Notes under the pieces: generated by a model
The model's input: the letters and a program-made list of their open reading frames with translations, nothing else
What the model was told of the DNA's origin: nothing
Database searches by the model: none
Source: Halorientalis regularis
GTDB lineage: Archaea; Halobacteriota; Halobacteria; Halobacteriales; Haloarculaceae
DNA: 64,000 bases
Direction: 5' to 3'
Assembly (NCBI RefSeq): GCF_023698535.1
Contig: NZ_JALJCL010000001.1
Location: 186,001-250,000, forward strand
Translations under genes and position numbers: made by a program
In this document: positions 33,842 to 42,353 of the stretch, piece after piece
Numbering within the stretch: the first letter of the stretch is position 1
Layout: each line of letters starts with the position of its first letter

Positions 33842-35977
33842 ATGACTGAAGGCCCTAGTTTCAGTGTTCTCTACGTCGGGAGCGATGATCGACTCGTACC
33901 GGGGCTCGCCGAGCATATCAAATCTGAATCTCTCGACGTCGCTGCCGAACGGACGGCGGCCGACGCGCTCGACCGGCTGTCGGCGGAGCCGTTCGACTGT
34001 GTCGTCTGCGACGCGGAGTTACCGGACGGTGACGCACGGAGCGTCCGGCAGACCACTCGCGAGCGAGCGCCGAGGCTCCCGTTCGTGGTTCTGGTCGGTG
34101 ACGACGAAACCACCGTACTCGCGGACCTGCGCGACGACAGCGGGGCCGAGTACGTACTCGTGGATGCCGATCCGGAACCGTACGCGACGGTGGCCAAACG
34201 CGTCCGCGAGGCCGTCGAACGGGGTCACAGCCGGGGGCGGAGCGATCAGGACGAGTTGGCCTCGGCCCTCGTCGGGGCGGCGACCGAGGCGACCTGGGTC
34301 GTCGACGAGTCGAGAACGGTCACCTTCGCGAACGCCGCCACCGAGCGGCTGTTCGGCTGTGCCCCGTCGACAGTCGTCGGCGACGACGCGCTCCGAGCGG
34401 TCGAACCCGTCGACAGCGACTCGGTACGCGATATGTTCGAGACCGTGCTCGCGAATCCGGCCCGGACGGTGACCAGCGAGATCCGCGTCCGGCCGGAGAA
34501 CGGCGACCGCCGCTGGGTCGAGTGTCGATGTCGGAATCAGTTGCAGGATCCGGCAATCGACGGCGTCGTGGTGACGCTGACCGATGTGACCGACCGAAAG
34601 CGGAAAGAACGCCAACGCCGTCGATTCCGTCGGGCCGTCGAACAGGCCGGCCACGCGATCTATATCACCGACACGGACGGGACCATCGAGTACGTCAATC
34701 CCGCGTTCGAGGAGTCGACGGGTTATCCCCGGACGGAAGCGGTCGGAGAGAATCCGAACATCCTCAACTCCGGCGAACACAAGCCCGAGTTCTACGCCGG
34801 GCTCTGGAACACGATCCTCTCGGGGGACGTCTGGAAAGGCGAGGTGATAAACGAGCGTCGGGACGGGCAGCGGTACGTCGTCGAACAGACGATCGCACCC
34901 ATCGAAGACGAGACGGGCACCATCGACCGGTTCGTCGCGATCAACACGGACGTGACCCAGCGGAAGGCGTACGAGCGACGGCTCCAGCGCTACGAGAACA
35001 TCATCGAGAACCTGCCGGTCGGCGTCTACCGAACGACGCCCGAGGCGGGCGGGGAGTTCGTCGAAGTGAACTCGTCGCTCGTGTCGATCTACGACGCCTA
35101 CTCGAAATCGGAACTGCTGGACAGAAGCGTCGACACGTTCTACGCCGACGCCGACGACCGCGCCGAGTTCAGAGCCCAACTGCAGGAGCACGGACGTATC
35201 ACCGAATTCGAGGTCGAACACCGGACGCTCTCGGGCGAACGGATCGACGTGACACTAACCGCGATCCTGACGGAAGAGGACGGCGCGACTTACATCGACG
35301 GGATCCTCCAGGACGTGACGGATCGCCGCCAGCGCGAGCGCGAACTGGAACGGAAAAACGAGCAACTCGAACAGTTCGCGAGCATCGTCACCCACGATCT
35401 GCGCAATCCGCTCAACGCGGCACAGTCACGGCTGGAGCTCGAACGACAGGCCAGCGACTCCGAACACCTCGCCGTCGTCGAGGACCAACTCGTCCGGATG
35501 GAGGAACTCGTCGAGGACGTCCTCGCCATCGCCCGACACGGCAAACAGGTCGAGGACAGAGAGCCAGTCGACATCGCCCCCCTCGTCGAGAGTTGCTGGC
35601 AAACCGTCGAGACGGGTGACGCCGAGTTGGTCGTCGACACCGACCGGACCATCTCCGTCGACACCAGCCGCATCCAGCAACTGTTCGAGAACCTCTTCCG
35701 GAACGCGATCGAACACGGGGGCCGAGACGTGACGATCCGGGTCGGCACGCTCTCCGACGGGTTCTACGTCGAAGACGACGGGCCCGGCATCCCGGCAGAG
35801 GAGCGCGAGGACGTCTTCGAACACGGCTACACGACCGACGACGACGGAACCGGGTTCGGGCTCAATATCGTCGAGGAGATCGTCACCGCCCACGGGTGGG
35901 AGATCCGGGTCACGGACGGTACCGACGGGGGCGCACGGTTCGAGATCACGGGCGTCGAGCGACGGGAGCAGGCCTGA
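33842..35977 (+). CDS. PAS domain sensor histidine kinase with degenerate receiver domain
   Basis: A 711-aa cytoplasmic kinase without membrane helices. Residues 1-125 resemble a response-regulator receiver with Asp57 in place (CVVCDAELPD), but the acidic pair at the end of the first strand is replaced (LYVGSDD) and no phosphoacceptor-loop lysine is visible. Three PAS-like domains follow (about 140-255, 262-385 with a TGYPRTEAVGENP motif, 388-505). The HisKA H-box THDLRNPLNA has His518; the HATPase domain has an N-box LFENLFRNAIEHGG, G1 DDGPGIP and G2 GTGFGLNIV. It stands alone, with no adjacent response regulator. Confidence 0.9.
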   Translation: MTEGPSFSVLYVGSDDRLVPGLAEHIKSESLDVAAERTAADALDRLSAEPFDCVVCDAELPDGDARSVRQTTRERAPRLPFVVLVGDDETTVLADLRDDSGAEYVLVDADPEPYATVAKRVREAVERGHSRGRSDQDELASALVGAATEATWVVDESRTVTFANAATERLFGCAPSTVVGDDALRAVEPVDSDSVRDMFETVLANPARTVTSEIRVRPENGDRRWVECRCRNQLQDPAIDGVVVTLTDVTDRKRKERQRRRFRRAVEQAGHAIYITDTDGTIEYVNPAFEESTGYPRTEAVGENPNILNSGEHKPEFYAGLWNTILSGDVWKGEVINERRDGQRYVVEQTIAPIEDETGTIDRFVAINTDVTQRKAYERRLQRYENIIENLPVGVYRTTPEAGGEFVEVNSSLVSIYDAYSKSELLDRSVDTFYADADDRAEFRAQLQEHGRITEFEVEHRTLSGERIDVTLTAILTEEDGATYIDGILQDVTDRRQRERELERKNEQLEQFASIVTHDLRNPLNAAQSRLELERQASDSEHLAVVEDQLVRMEELVEDVLAIARHGKQVEDREPVDIAPLVESCWQTVETGDAELVVDTDRTISVDTSRIQQLFENLFRNAIEHGGRDVTIRVGTLSDGFYVEDDGPGIPAEEREDVFEHGYTTDDDGTGFGLNIVEEIVTAHGWEIRVTDGTDGGARFEITGVERREQA

Positions 35978-36034
35978 CGGGAAACCCCCGGCACGAATCA
36001 CGTCGTTTTACCGCGTGGATTCCCTGGGAGGGGT

Positions 36035-37183
36035 ATGCGCAACGTCGACGCAGCCGGGCTGGGCATCGGTGACGACTATCCGCCCCGCATCATGGGCGTG
36101 CTGAACGTCTCCAGCGAGTCGCCATACGACCCCAGCGTCTACGACGACCCCGGGGAGGCCGCCGAGTACGTCGACGAGGAACTCATCGGCGAAGGGGCCG
36201 ACATCGTCGACGTAGGACTGGAGTCGGCAAACAAGAAGTTCGACGTGCTGTCCGCCGAGCAGGAACTCGACCGGCTCGATACGGCGGTCGAGACCATCCG
36301 GAGCGTCTCCGGCGACGCCGTCTTCTCCATCGAGACCCGCTATCACGAGGTCGCCGAGGCGGCCCTCGACCGCGGGTTCGACATGGTCAACGACATCTGC
36401 GGGTTCGCCGACCCGAAGATGCCCGAGGTCTGTGCCGACTACGACGTGGCCGTCGGGAAGATGGCCAGCCCGCCGGATCTGGAACGGCCGGGCGCAATCG
36501 AGGACGTGGACGACATCTACGACGCCCTGGAGCTGAACGGGTTCACCGACAAGACGATCCTCGATCCCGCGTTCGGCGGCTGGAGCGAGGACAAGACCAC
36601 CGAGGACGACCGCGAGACGTTCGACCGGCTTCGGGAGTTCCGGGGCTACGGCTACCCGCTGCTGGTCTCGATCAACCGGAAGAACTTCCTCCGGGAGATC
36701 GCCGGCCGGACGACCGAGGAGGCCCTCCCCGTGAGTCTCGCGGCCACAGCGATGGCCGTCGAGCGCGGCGCGCACGTGATCCGGACCCACGACGTGGAAG
36801 AGACCCGCGACGCCGCGCTGGTCGGCGACGCCTTCACCCGCGAGCGTGTCCGAACCCCCGAAGTCGAGGAGTTGGACCTGGCCACGACCGGTGAGATGAG
36901 CCGGCATCTCGACCGACTCGGCGTCGACGGTGCCTACGCCGACGACGCCGTCGCCCGGGTGTTCGAGGTGTCGGGGCTCGACCGGGGAGCCAGAGAACTG
37001 CTCCGCAACGAGGCCGGCACCTATGGCGTCACGGCCGTCGAGAGCGGCGGGGACGGTGACGGCAACGGGTCCCTCCTCCTGTTCGGGACAGTCGGTGCCC
37101 TCCGGCGATTGGCGGCGGGTGTCGAGGGAGATGCGGTTGCACCCGCCCTGTCGGCGATTACGGACGGACTACCGGACCCGTAA
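36035..37183 (+). CDS. folP: Dihydropteroate synthase-like protein
   Basis: A 382-aa TIM-barrel protein of the pterin-binding family. The N-terminus PRIMGVLNVSSESPYDPSVY is the typical start of dihydropteroate synthase; DIVDVGLESANKKFDVLSA and HVIRTHDVEETRDAAL are further family segments. The C-terminal extension beyond about residue 270 (PEVEELDLATTGEMSRHL) is longer than in bacterial FolP. The gene is next to mptE, a pterin pyrophosphokinase, which supports a role in folate or tetrahydromethanopterin-type cofactor synthesis. The exact product is uncertain. Confidence 0.85.
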   Translation: MRNVDAAGLGIGDDYPPRIMGVLNVSSESPYDPSVYDDPGEAAEYVDEELIGEGADIVDVGLESANKKFDVLSAEQELDRLDTAVETIRSVSGDAVFSIETRYHEVAEAALDRGFDMVNDICGFADPKMPEVCADYDVAVGKMASPPDLERPGAIEDVDDIYDALELNGFTDKTILDPAFGGWSEDKTTEDDRETFDRLREFRGYGYPLLVSINRKNFLREIAGRTTEEALPVSLAATAMAVERGAHVIRTHDVEETRDAALVGDAFTRERVRTPEVEELDLATTGEMSRHLDRLGVDGAYADDAVARVFEVSGLDRGARELLRNEAGTYGVTAVESGGDGDGNGSLLLFGTVGALRRLAAGVEGDAVAPALSAITDGLPDP

Positions 37184-37254
37184 GCCCAGCTTACTCGTCG
37201 GCCATCAGCCGCCGTACGACGGCCGACCGGAGTGTCTGACGAAGAGAAAACTTA

Positions 37255-37340
37255 TGCCAGATGCGCCAGAAGAGGGTGGTGAAGGCCGAAAGGGCACCCG
37301 GGTAGGGGTACCAGGTTGTGCCACTTCGGCTCACCTCGAT
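37255..37340 (+). ncRNA. Candidate structured RNA between folP and mptE (low confidence)
   Basis: The 188-nt gap between folP and mptE has a TATA-like AAAACTTA at 37247-37254, and then pairing segments: GGGTG (37274-37278) with CACCC (37295-37299) enclosing a CCGAAAGG stem-loop, and AGGT (37313-37316) with ACCT (37333-37336) enclosing GCC/GGC around a loop of ACTTC. Hairpins with unpaired pockets are reminiscent of H/ACA guide RNA, but no clear ACA box was found. A 38-codon ORF (37254-37370) also overlaps this DNA. Confidence 0.22.
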
Positions 37341-37347
37341 TTATATA
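37341..37347 (+). promoter_or_regulatory. TATA box of mptE
   Basis: TTATATA is centred about 28 nt upstream of the mptE ATG at 37372, giving a predicted transcription start within a few nucleotides of the start codon. The message would be leaderless or nearly so, and separate from folP. Confidence 0.6.
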
Positions 37348-37371
37348 GGACCCAACTGGTGAGTGCGTAGC

Positions 37372-38058
37372 ATGGAATTTCACACCTGGGAACCCGTCTA
37401 CGAGGCTATCCTGACCGATCTCGGCTACGACCGCGAGGCCGATGAACAGGCCCGTGACGTACTCGCCGAACTCGTCGCGCCCTTCGACACGTCGCGGCTG
37501 GAACTGACTGGCCAGCGCGTCGCGATAGCTGGAGCGGGGCCGTCGTTGCCGTCCGAGACCGACCGCGCAGCAGCGGCCGACGCCGTGGTCGCCGCGTCGA
37601 CGGCCGCCGACACCCTCCACGATGCCGGCGTCGCCGTGGACTGCATGGTCACCGACCTCGACAAGAACCCCGATACCGCCCGGGAACTGACCGAGCGGGG
37701 TGTCCCGGTCGCGACCCACGCCCACGGCGACAACGTCGCGGCCGTTCGGGAGTGGGTGCCCCGGTTCGACGGCGAGCAGGTACTCCCGACGACACAGGCC
37801 GAGCCTGCAGGACCGGTCCGGAACGTCGGCGGGTTCACCGACGGGGACCGGGCGGCGTTCCTCGCGGATCACTTCGGGGCGGCCGAACTGGTGTTCGTCG
37901 GCTGGGACTTCGACGACCCGACCGTGAGCGAGGCGAAAGAGCGGAAACTCGTCTGGGCCGAGCGACTGCTCTACTGGCTCGAACAGCGCCGAGACGAGCG
38001 ATTCGACGTACTGGAGGGGCGGCGGGACGGACTGACGCTGTGGTCGGCGGACGGCTGA
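37372..38058 (+). CDS. mptE: 6-hydroxymethylpterin pyrophosphokinase (MptE, DUF115)
   Basis: A 228-aa kinase that adds pyrophosphate from ATP to 6-hydroxymethyl-7,8-dihydropterin before condensation with p-aminobenzoate (or its archaeal equivalent). Archaeal MptE replaces the bacterial FolK fold. Family segments VAIAGAGPSLPSE, DCMVTDLDKNPDTARELTER and THAHGDNVAAVREWV are present. ATG 37372 is used; it is preceded by a strong TATA box. It pairs with the folP-like gene upstream but has its own promoter. Confidence 0.9.
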   Translation: MEFHTWEPVYEAILTDLGYDREADEQARDVLAELVAPFDTSRLELTGQRVAIAGAGPSLPSETDRAAAADAVVAASTAADTLHDAGVAVDCMVTDLDKNPDTARELTERGVPVATHAHGDNVAAVREWVPRFDGEQVLPTTQAEPAGPVRNVGGFTDGDRAAFLADHFGAAELVFVGWDFDDPTVSEAKERKLVWAERLLYWLEQRRDERFDVLEGRRDGLTLWSADG

Positions 38059-38064
38059 GGCGGC

Positions 38065-38766
38065 TCACTCCGCGTCGAACCGGCGGTCGAGTTCCGACAA
38101 CGCTCGCTCGACGACGGTCGTTTCGGCCCGTTCCAGCACCCGCATCACCTCGTCGGTGTACTCGACGGTGACCGTGGGGAGTCTCGCGGTCAGGGGACCG
38201 CCGAACACGTCGCCCGGTTCGATCTCGGTCTCGAAGACGTACGCGTCCGGGTCCGCCCGGAGCGGATCGGTGAAGGTGAAGTGGGTCTGAACGAGGTCGC
38301 GGGCGTGGTCGCGATCCAGTGCGTCGACGGCGGCGGCCCAGAAATCGGACTCGGGTGACTCGACCAGGGGCCGGGCGGCTTCGGCCAGTCGACGCTGTCT
38401 GTCGAGTTGGGCCTGTTCGATGGTCCGCCGCCGGTCGCCCCGCACGCTGGGCCGGAGGTGATCGAGATACACGTCGGCATCGCGGACGCGGTCGCGGTAG
38501 TCCTCGAAGTCACCGTCGGCGTCGGCGGCGTAGGCGAGGATCGGTTCGAACTGGTCGAGGACCTGTCGGCGGTACGCCCGCAACTCCGGGCGGACGACGC
38601 GCTGGTCGAGGCGGCGGCTGTTCTTGAGGAGCCTGTTGAGCAACCGGCCGCTGGCACCCGATTCGCCACGCAACACGGCGACAACGTCGAACTCGTCGTA
38701 GGCTGTGTCGACGATGTCACCGACGAACTCCTCGAACCCGGCTCGGACTGCCTCACGGGTCATCAC
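38065..38766 (-). CDS. Conserved-type haloarchaeal protein of unknown function
   Basis: A 233-aa soluble acidic protein, mostly alpha-helical by composition (RRLDQRVVRPELRAYRRQVL, then HLRPSVRGDRRRTIEQAQLD). No metal or nucleotide motif. The first ATG at 38766 is followed directly by a second (MMTREAV). It converges with mptE with 6 nt between stops. I do not recognise the family. Confidence 0.7.
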   Translation of the reverse strand: MMTREAVRAGFEEFVGDIVDTAYDEFDVVAVLRGESGASGRLLNRLLKNSRRLDQRVVRPELRAYRRQVLDQFEPILAYAADADGDFEDYRDRVRDADVYLDHLRPSVRGDRRRTIEQAQLDRQRRLAEAARPLVESPESDFWAAAVDALDRDHARDLVQTHFTFTDPLRADPDAYVFETEIEPGDVFGGPLTARLPTVTVEYTDEVMRVLERAETTVVERALSELDRRFDAE

Positions 38767-38826
38767 CCGGGCTAGGGACTACCGGTTCCTAATGGTATTG
38801 GTCGCTTCGAGCCAGGAGACCGCGGC

Positions 38827-39798
38827 TCAGGGCGTCAGGACGACCTTTCCGCTGGACTTCCGGTCCTCGATGTACTGGTGGGCCTCGGCGGCGTCTTCGA
38901 GATCGAAGCTCGTGCCGACGATGACTTCGAGGGCGCCCGATTCGAGCTGGCCCGTCAGCTTCGGGACGGCCTGGAACACGCGGCCAGGGTCGCGGTACAT
39001 GGCCTGTCCGAGGTGGTAGCCGATGATAGTGTGGTTGTTGAACAGCAGGTCGGCGGTGTTGGGCTGGCCCGGTTCGCCCGAGGCCGCGCCGAACGAGACC
39101 ATCCGGCCGAAGTGGGTCAGCGCCTTCAGGCTCTCCGTGGTCGTCTCGCCGCCGATGCCGTCCAGCACGAGGTCGACGCCGTCGCCGTCGGTGCTGTCGT
39201 TGACCTGCTCGACGAAGTCCTCCTCGGTGTACTGGATCGGGTGGTCACAGCCGAGTTCCGCTGCAAGTTCCAGTTTCTCCTCCGTGCTGGCGGTGCCGAA
39301 CACTTCTGCGCCCGCGTTGCTGGCCAGCTGGACGGCGGCGGTACCGACCCCGCCCGCGGCGGCGTGGATCAGCACCGACTCGTCCTCGGTCATGTCGCCC
39401 CACTCGAACAGACAGTTGTGGGCGGTGAGGAACTGGACCGAAAAGCCTGCGCCCTCCTCGAAGGACATGTTCTCGGGGAGGTCGAACAGGCCGGCGGCGT
39501 TGGCGATGGCGTACTCGGCGTAGCCGCCCTCCTCGACGAACCCCATCACTTCGTCGCCGACCTCACGGCCGACGCCCTCGCCGACGGCGTCGACGACGCC
39601 CGCGACTTCCATCCCGGGGACGTACGGCGGCTCGGGACCGCCCTGATAATGCCCGCGGCGCTGCATGATGTCCGCGAAGTTGATCCCTGCGGCCTTCACC
39701 TCGATCCGGACCTCGCCCGACCCGGGCTCCGGCTTCTCCCGCTCGTTGATCTCTATGTACTCGTTGCCGCCGAATTCTGTTACCTCAGCTACCTTCAT
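38827..39798 (-). CDS. NADPH:quinone oxidoreductase-like protein (zinc-independent MDR family)
   Basis: A 323-aa medium-chain reductase resembling Qor/zeta-crystallin. MQRRGHYQGGPEPPYVPGME is the family start; the NADPH-binding part includes AAAGGVGTAAVQLAS. No zinc-binding cysteines or histidines are apparent. Such enzymes transfer electrons from NADPH to quinones or reduce enones. A TATA box (TTTATATAG on the minus strand) lies about 26 nt before ATG 39798, so the mRNA should be leaderless. Confidence 0.9.
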   Translation of the reverse strand: MKVAEVTEFGGNEYIEINEREKPEPGSGEVRIEVKAAGINFADIMQRRGHYQGGPEPPYVPGMEVAGVVDAVGEGVGREVGDEVMGFVEEGGYAEYAIANAAGLFDLPENMSFEEGAGFSVQFLTAHNCLFEWGDMTEDESVLIHAAAGGVGTAAVQLASNAGAEVFGTASTEEKLELAAELGCDHPIQYTEEDFVEQVNDSTDGDGVDLVLDGIGGETTTESLKALTHFGRMVSFGAASGEPGQPNTADLLFNNHTIIGYHLGQAMYRDPGRVFQAVPKLTGQLESGALEVIVGTSFDLEDAAEAHQYIEDRKSSGKVVLTP

Positions 39799-39820
39799 GG
39801 CCTTACAATGGAAACTCCTC

Positions 39821-39828
39821 TATATAAA
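39821..39828 (-). promoter_or_regulatory. TATA box of the quinone oxidoreductase gene
   Basis: TTTATATA on the minus strand, centred about 26 nt upstream of ATG 39798. This gives a predicted leaderless transcript. A GC hairpin (39831-39845) sits directly upstream. Confidence 0.6.
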
Positions 39829-39830
39829 GT

Positions 39831-39845
39831 CCCCCGGTTCGGGGG
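39831..39845 (-). terminator. Short GC hairpin after the tandem Usp gene
   Basis: CCCCCG, loop GTT, CGGGGG: a perfect 6-bp stem. It lies 36 nt beyond the stop of the leftward Usp gene and directly upstream of the TATA box of the next gene. It could be the Usp transcript terminator or an element isolating the next promoter. No T-run on the RNA follows, so intrinsic termination is not proven. Confidence 0.4.
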
Positions 39846-39880
39846 AACTTTGCCGTTGTGGAGAGTTGTCTCAGCGGCAG

Positions 39881-40753
39881 CTAGTCGTCGCGATTCGGAG
39901 CCATCAGGACCGGGATCGGTGACGATCTGACGAGTTTCGACGTGACACCGCCCCAGAGAAATCGGCCGAAATCGGACGCTTCGCCGGTGCCCAGGACGAC
40001 CAGGTCGATGTCCTCGTCGTCGAGGAACGACCGGATCTCCCGATAGGGTTGTCCCTGCCGGACGGCGGTTTCGAGCGAGTCGATACCGGCGTCCGCTGCG
40101 CGGGTACCGGCGTCATCGAGCGTCTCTTCGGCCGCCCCGGTGAGTCGCTCCGTCGTACTGGCCGAGCGGACGTCGGGACCGAGCGACGCCGTCTCGGCGA
40201 CGGAGAGGAGGTACAGGGTCGCATCGGTCGCGTCGGCGACATCGATCCCGACCGACAGCGCCCGGTCGGCCGCGTCGCTGCCGTCGGTCGGGATCAGGAC
40301 CCGCTCGGAGGGGTAGGTGAACGCGAACTCCGAGCCGGGGTTGCAGACGAGCACGGGAGCCGGCGCCGACGAGACCACCCGTTCGGTGACGCTCCCGAGG
40401 AGAACTCGTTCCAGCCCGCGCCGTCCCCGTGTCGGCATGACGACGAGGTCGATGTCGTACTCGGCGGCGTAGTCGACGATCGTCGGCGACGGATCGCCCT
40501 GCAAGACCTCCGTTCGGACTGGAACGCCCCGGCCTCGAACCCGCTCCTTGACGTCGTCGACGATCCGCTCTCCCTCCTCCACGAGGGCGTCGACGATCTG
40601 ACCCCGGACGTTCGTCACGCTGTCCCGTGTCGTGTCCGCGACGTTGAGCACGTGAACCGTCGCGTCGTGCGTCGCTGCGATTTCGAGCGCCATGTCTGCG
40701 ACCGCCGTCGCCTCCTCGCTCCCGTCCGTCGGCAGCAAGATCCGGTCGTACAT
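39881..40753 (-). CDS. Tandem universal stress protein (two Usp domains)
   Basis: A 290-aa protein with two UspA domains. Domain 1 begins MYDRILLPTDGSEEATAVAD and ends with a PTRGRRGLERVLLGSVTERV nucleotide loop; domain 2 begins ERVLIPTDGSDAADRALS and has GTGEASDFGRFLWGGVTSKL, a variant of the loop. Both ends are typical of Usp proteins. A TATTTTAATA stretch lies about 27 nt before its ATG. It is divergent from the FAD dehydrogenase gene. Stress role inferred from the family only. Confidence 0.92.
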   Translation of the reverse strand: MYDRILLPTDGSEEATAVADMALEIAATHDATVHVLNVADTTRDSVTNVRGQIVDALVEEGERIVDDVKERVRGRGVPVRTEVLQGDPSPTIVDYAAEYDIDLVVMPTRGRRGLERVLLGSVTERVVSSAPAPVLVCNPGSEFAFTYPSERVLIPTDGSDAADRALSVGIDVADATDATLYLLSVAETASLGPDVRSASTTERLTGAAEETLDDAGTRAADAGIDSLETAVRQGQPYREIRSFLDDEDIDLVVLGTGEASDFGRFLWGGVTSKLVRSSPIPVLMAPNRDD

Positions 40754-40887
40754 ACGTCCGAATCTCAGTGCCGAGTATTAAAATAGCGGGGCGGCCTCCC
40801 ACGTTTTGCTCCCCCACCCCACGTTCCGTCGCGGGTGAGTCGGCGGTACGGCCCTCTCGATCACCGAACCGACCGCGTACGGCATGG

Positions 40888-40893
40888 ATTTAA
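40888..40893 (+). promoter_or_regulatory. TATA-like box of the FAD dehydrogenase gene
   Basis: ATTTAA in GGATTTAAGC, centred about 29 nt before ATG 40920, in the 166-nt gap to the divergent Usp gene. Confidence 0.4.
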
Positions 40894-40919
40894 GCCGGCC
40901 CGGGCGTGGGTGTACTACA

Positions 40920-42350
40920 ATGCCACACGACTGTTCGTTTCTGACGGACGTGCTGCCCGACGAGCAGGTGTCGTTCGGTGACTCCGACCGGGACAACCAC
41001 GCGGGTGACTGGGCCTCCGACGGGGCCGGGACGGGCGTCAAGCCCGACGCCGTCGTCTGGCCCGAATCGACCGAGGAAGTATCCGCGGTCCTGTCCGCGG
41101 CCAACGAACGCGGCGTCCCCGTGACACCGTACGCCGCGGGCACCAGCCTCGAAGGGAACCCCGTTCCCGAGTACGAGGGCGTCAGCATGGACATGACGCG
41201 GATGAACGACGTACTGGCGGTGCGCCCGGACGACTTCCAGATCGACGTGCAACCCGGTGTGATGGGCGACGTGATCGACGAGGAGGCCGCCCAGCACGGC
41301 CTCTTTTTCCCGCCGCTGCCCTCTTCCGGCGATATCTCCACCATCGGCGGCATGATCGCCAACGACGCCAGCGGGATGCAGACGGTCAAGTACGGCGAGA
41401 TCGCCGACTGGGTGCTGGAACTGGAGGCCGTCCTCGCGGACGGCTCCGTGATCGAGGCCGGCTCGAAGGCCGTCAAGACCTCCAGCGGATACAACCTCAA
41501 GGAACTCCTGATCGGGAGCGAGGGCACCCTGGGCGTCGTGACGCGGGCGACGCTGGAGCTGGAGGGGCGGCCCCAGCAGATCCGTGGCGGCCGGGCGATC
41601 TTCCCGACGCTCGACGACGCCGCCGAGGCGGTCATGGACGCGATCCAGTCCGGCGTGGACGTGGCCAAGATCGAACTCGTCGACGACGTGAGCGCCGAGA
41701 TCGCCGCCGATTATGCCGACGGCGACGCCGACCTCCCGCCGGACCCGATGGTCTTCCTGGAGTTCCACGCAAACCACGGCATCGACGAGGAGATCGACTA
41801 CTGCCGGTCGATCTTCGAGGGCCACGACGTCGAGCGGTTCGAGATGGCCGAGGAAGAGGAGATGGATCAGCTCTGGAAGGCTCGCGCCGAACTCGCCTTC
41901 GCGATCCAGATGTGGGAGCCCGATCTCCAGCCGCTCCATCCCGGCGACATCACCGTGCCGATCAGCAAGCTCCCCGAGATCATCCGATACGCCAAGGATC
42001 GCGGGGCGGAAGACGACATCGTCGTCCCCTGCTTCGGGCACGCGGGCGACGGGAACGTCCACTACTCGGTCATGGTAAATCTGGACGACCCCGAGACCAT
42101 CGCGACCGGCGAGGAGGTCTACACCGACATCGTCGAGCGCGCCATCGAGATGGGTGGTACCTGCACCGGCGAACACGGTGTCGGCCGCGGGAAACGCAAA
42201 TACCTCGTGTCCGAACACGGCGAGGAGAGCGTCGAGGCGATGCGGGCGCTCAAGCGAGCTCTGGACCCCAAGGACACGCTGAATCCGGGAAAGATCTTCC
42301 CCGAGACGGCTCAGGGCGAGCGGGTTCAGGCCGAACCGACTGACGACTGA
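40920..42350 (+). CDS. FAD-binding D-2-hydroxyacid dehydrogenase (D-lactate/glycolate oxidase GlcD family)
   Basis: A 476-aa flavoprotein of the vanillyl-alcohol-oxidase family. PEGTSLEGN-type FAD-binding loop (YAAGTSLEGNPVPEYEGVSM), LPSSGDISTIGGMIANDASGMQ and the C-terminal GTCTGEHGVGRGKRKYL all match. It probably oxidises D-lactate or glycolate, passing electrons to the membrane through a partner not seen here. There is no GlcE/GlcF or iron-sulphur neighbour. ATG 40920 begins MPHDCSFLT. The open frame extends 12 codons upstream, but the TATA-like box lies there. Confidence 0.9.
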   Translation: MPHDCSFLTDVLPDEQVSFGDSDRDNHAGDWASDGAGTGVKPDAVVWPESTEEVSAVLSAANERGVPVTPYAAGTSLEGNPVPEYEGVSMDMTRMNDVLAVRPDDFQIDVQPGVMGDVIDEEAAQHGLFFPPLPSSGDISTIGGMIANDASGMQTVKYGEIADWVLELEAVLADGSVIEAGSKAVKTSSGYNLKELLIGSEGTLGVVTRATLELEGRPQQIRGGRAIFPTLDDAAEAVMDAIQSGVDVAKIELVDDVSAEIAADYADGDADLPPDPMVFLEFHANHGIDEEIDYCRSIFEGHDVERFEMAEEEEMDQLWKARAELAFAIQMWEPDLQPLHPGDITVPISKLPEIIRYAKDRGAEDDIVVPCFGHAGDGNVHYSVMVNLDDPETIATGEEVYTDIVERAIEMGGTCTGEHGVGRGKRKYLVSEHGEESVEAMRALKRALDPKDTLNPGKIFPETAQGERVQAEPTDD

Positions 42351-42353
42351 GGC

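Noticed and set aside
36930-37370. Protein frame ending in the folP-mptE gap
   Set aside because: Most of it is out-of-frame folP sequence. Only the last 38 codons have an independent ATG (37254), and they show no haloarchaeal bias, so an RNA is considered instead.
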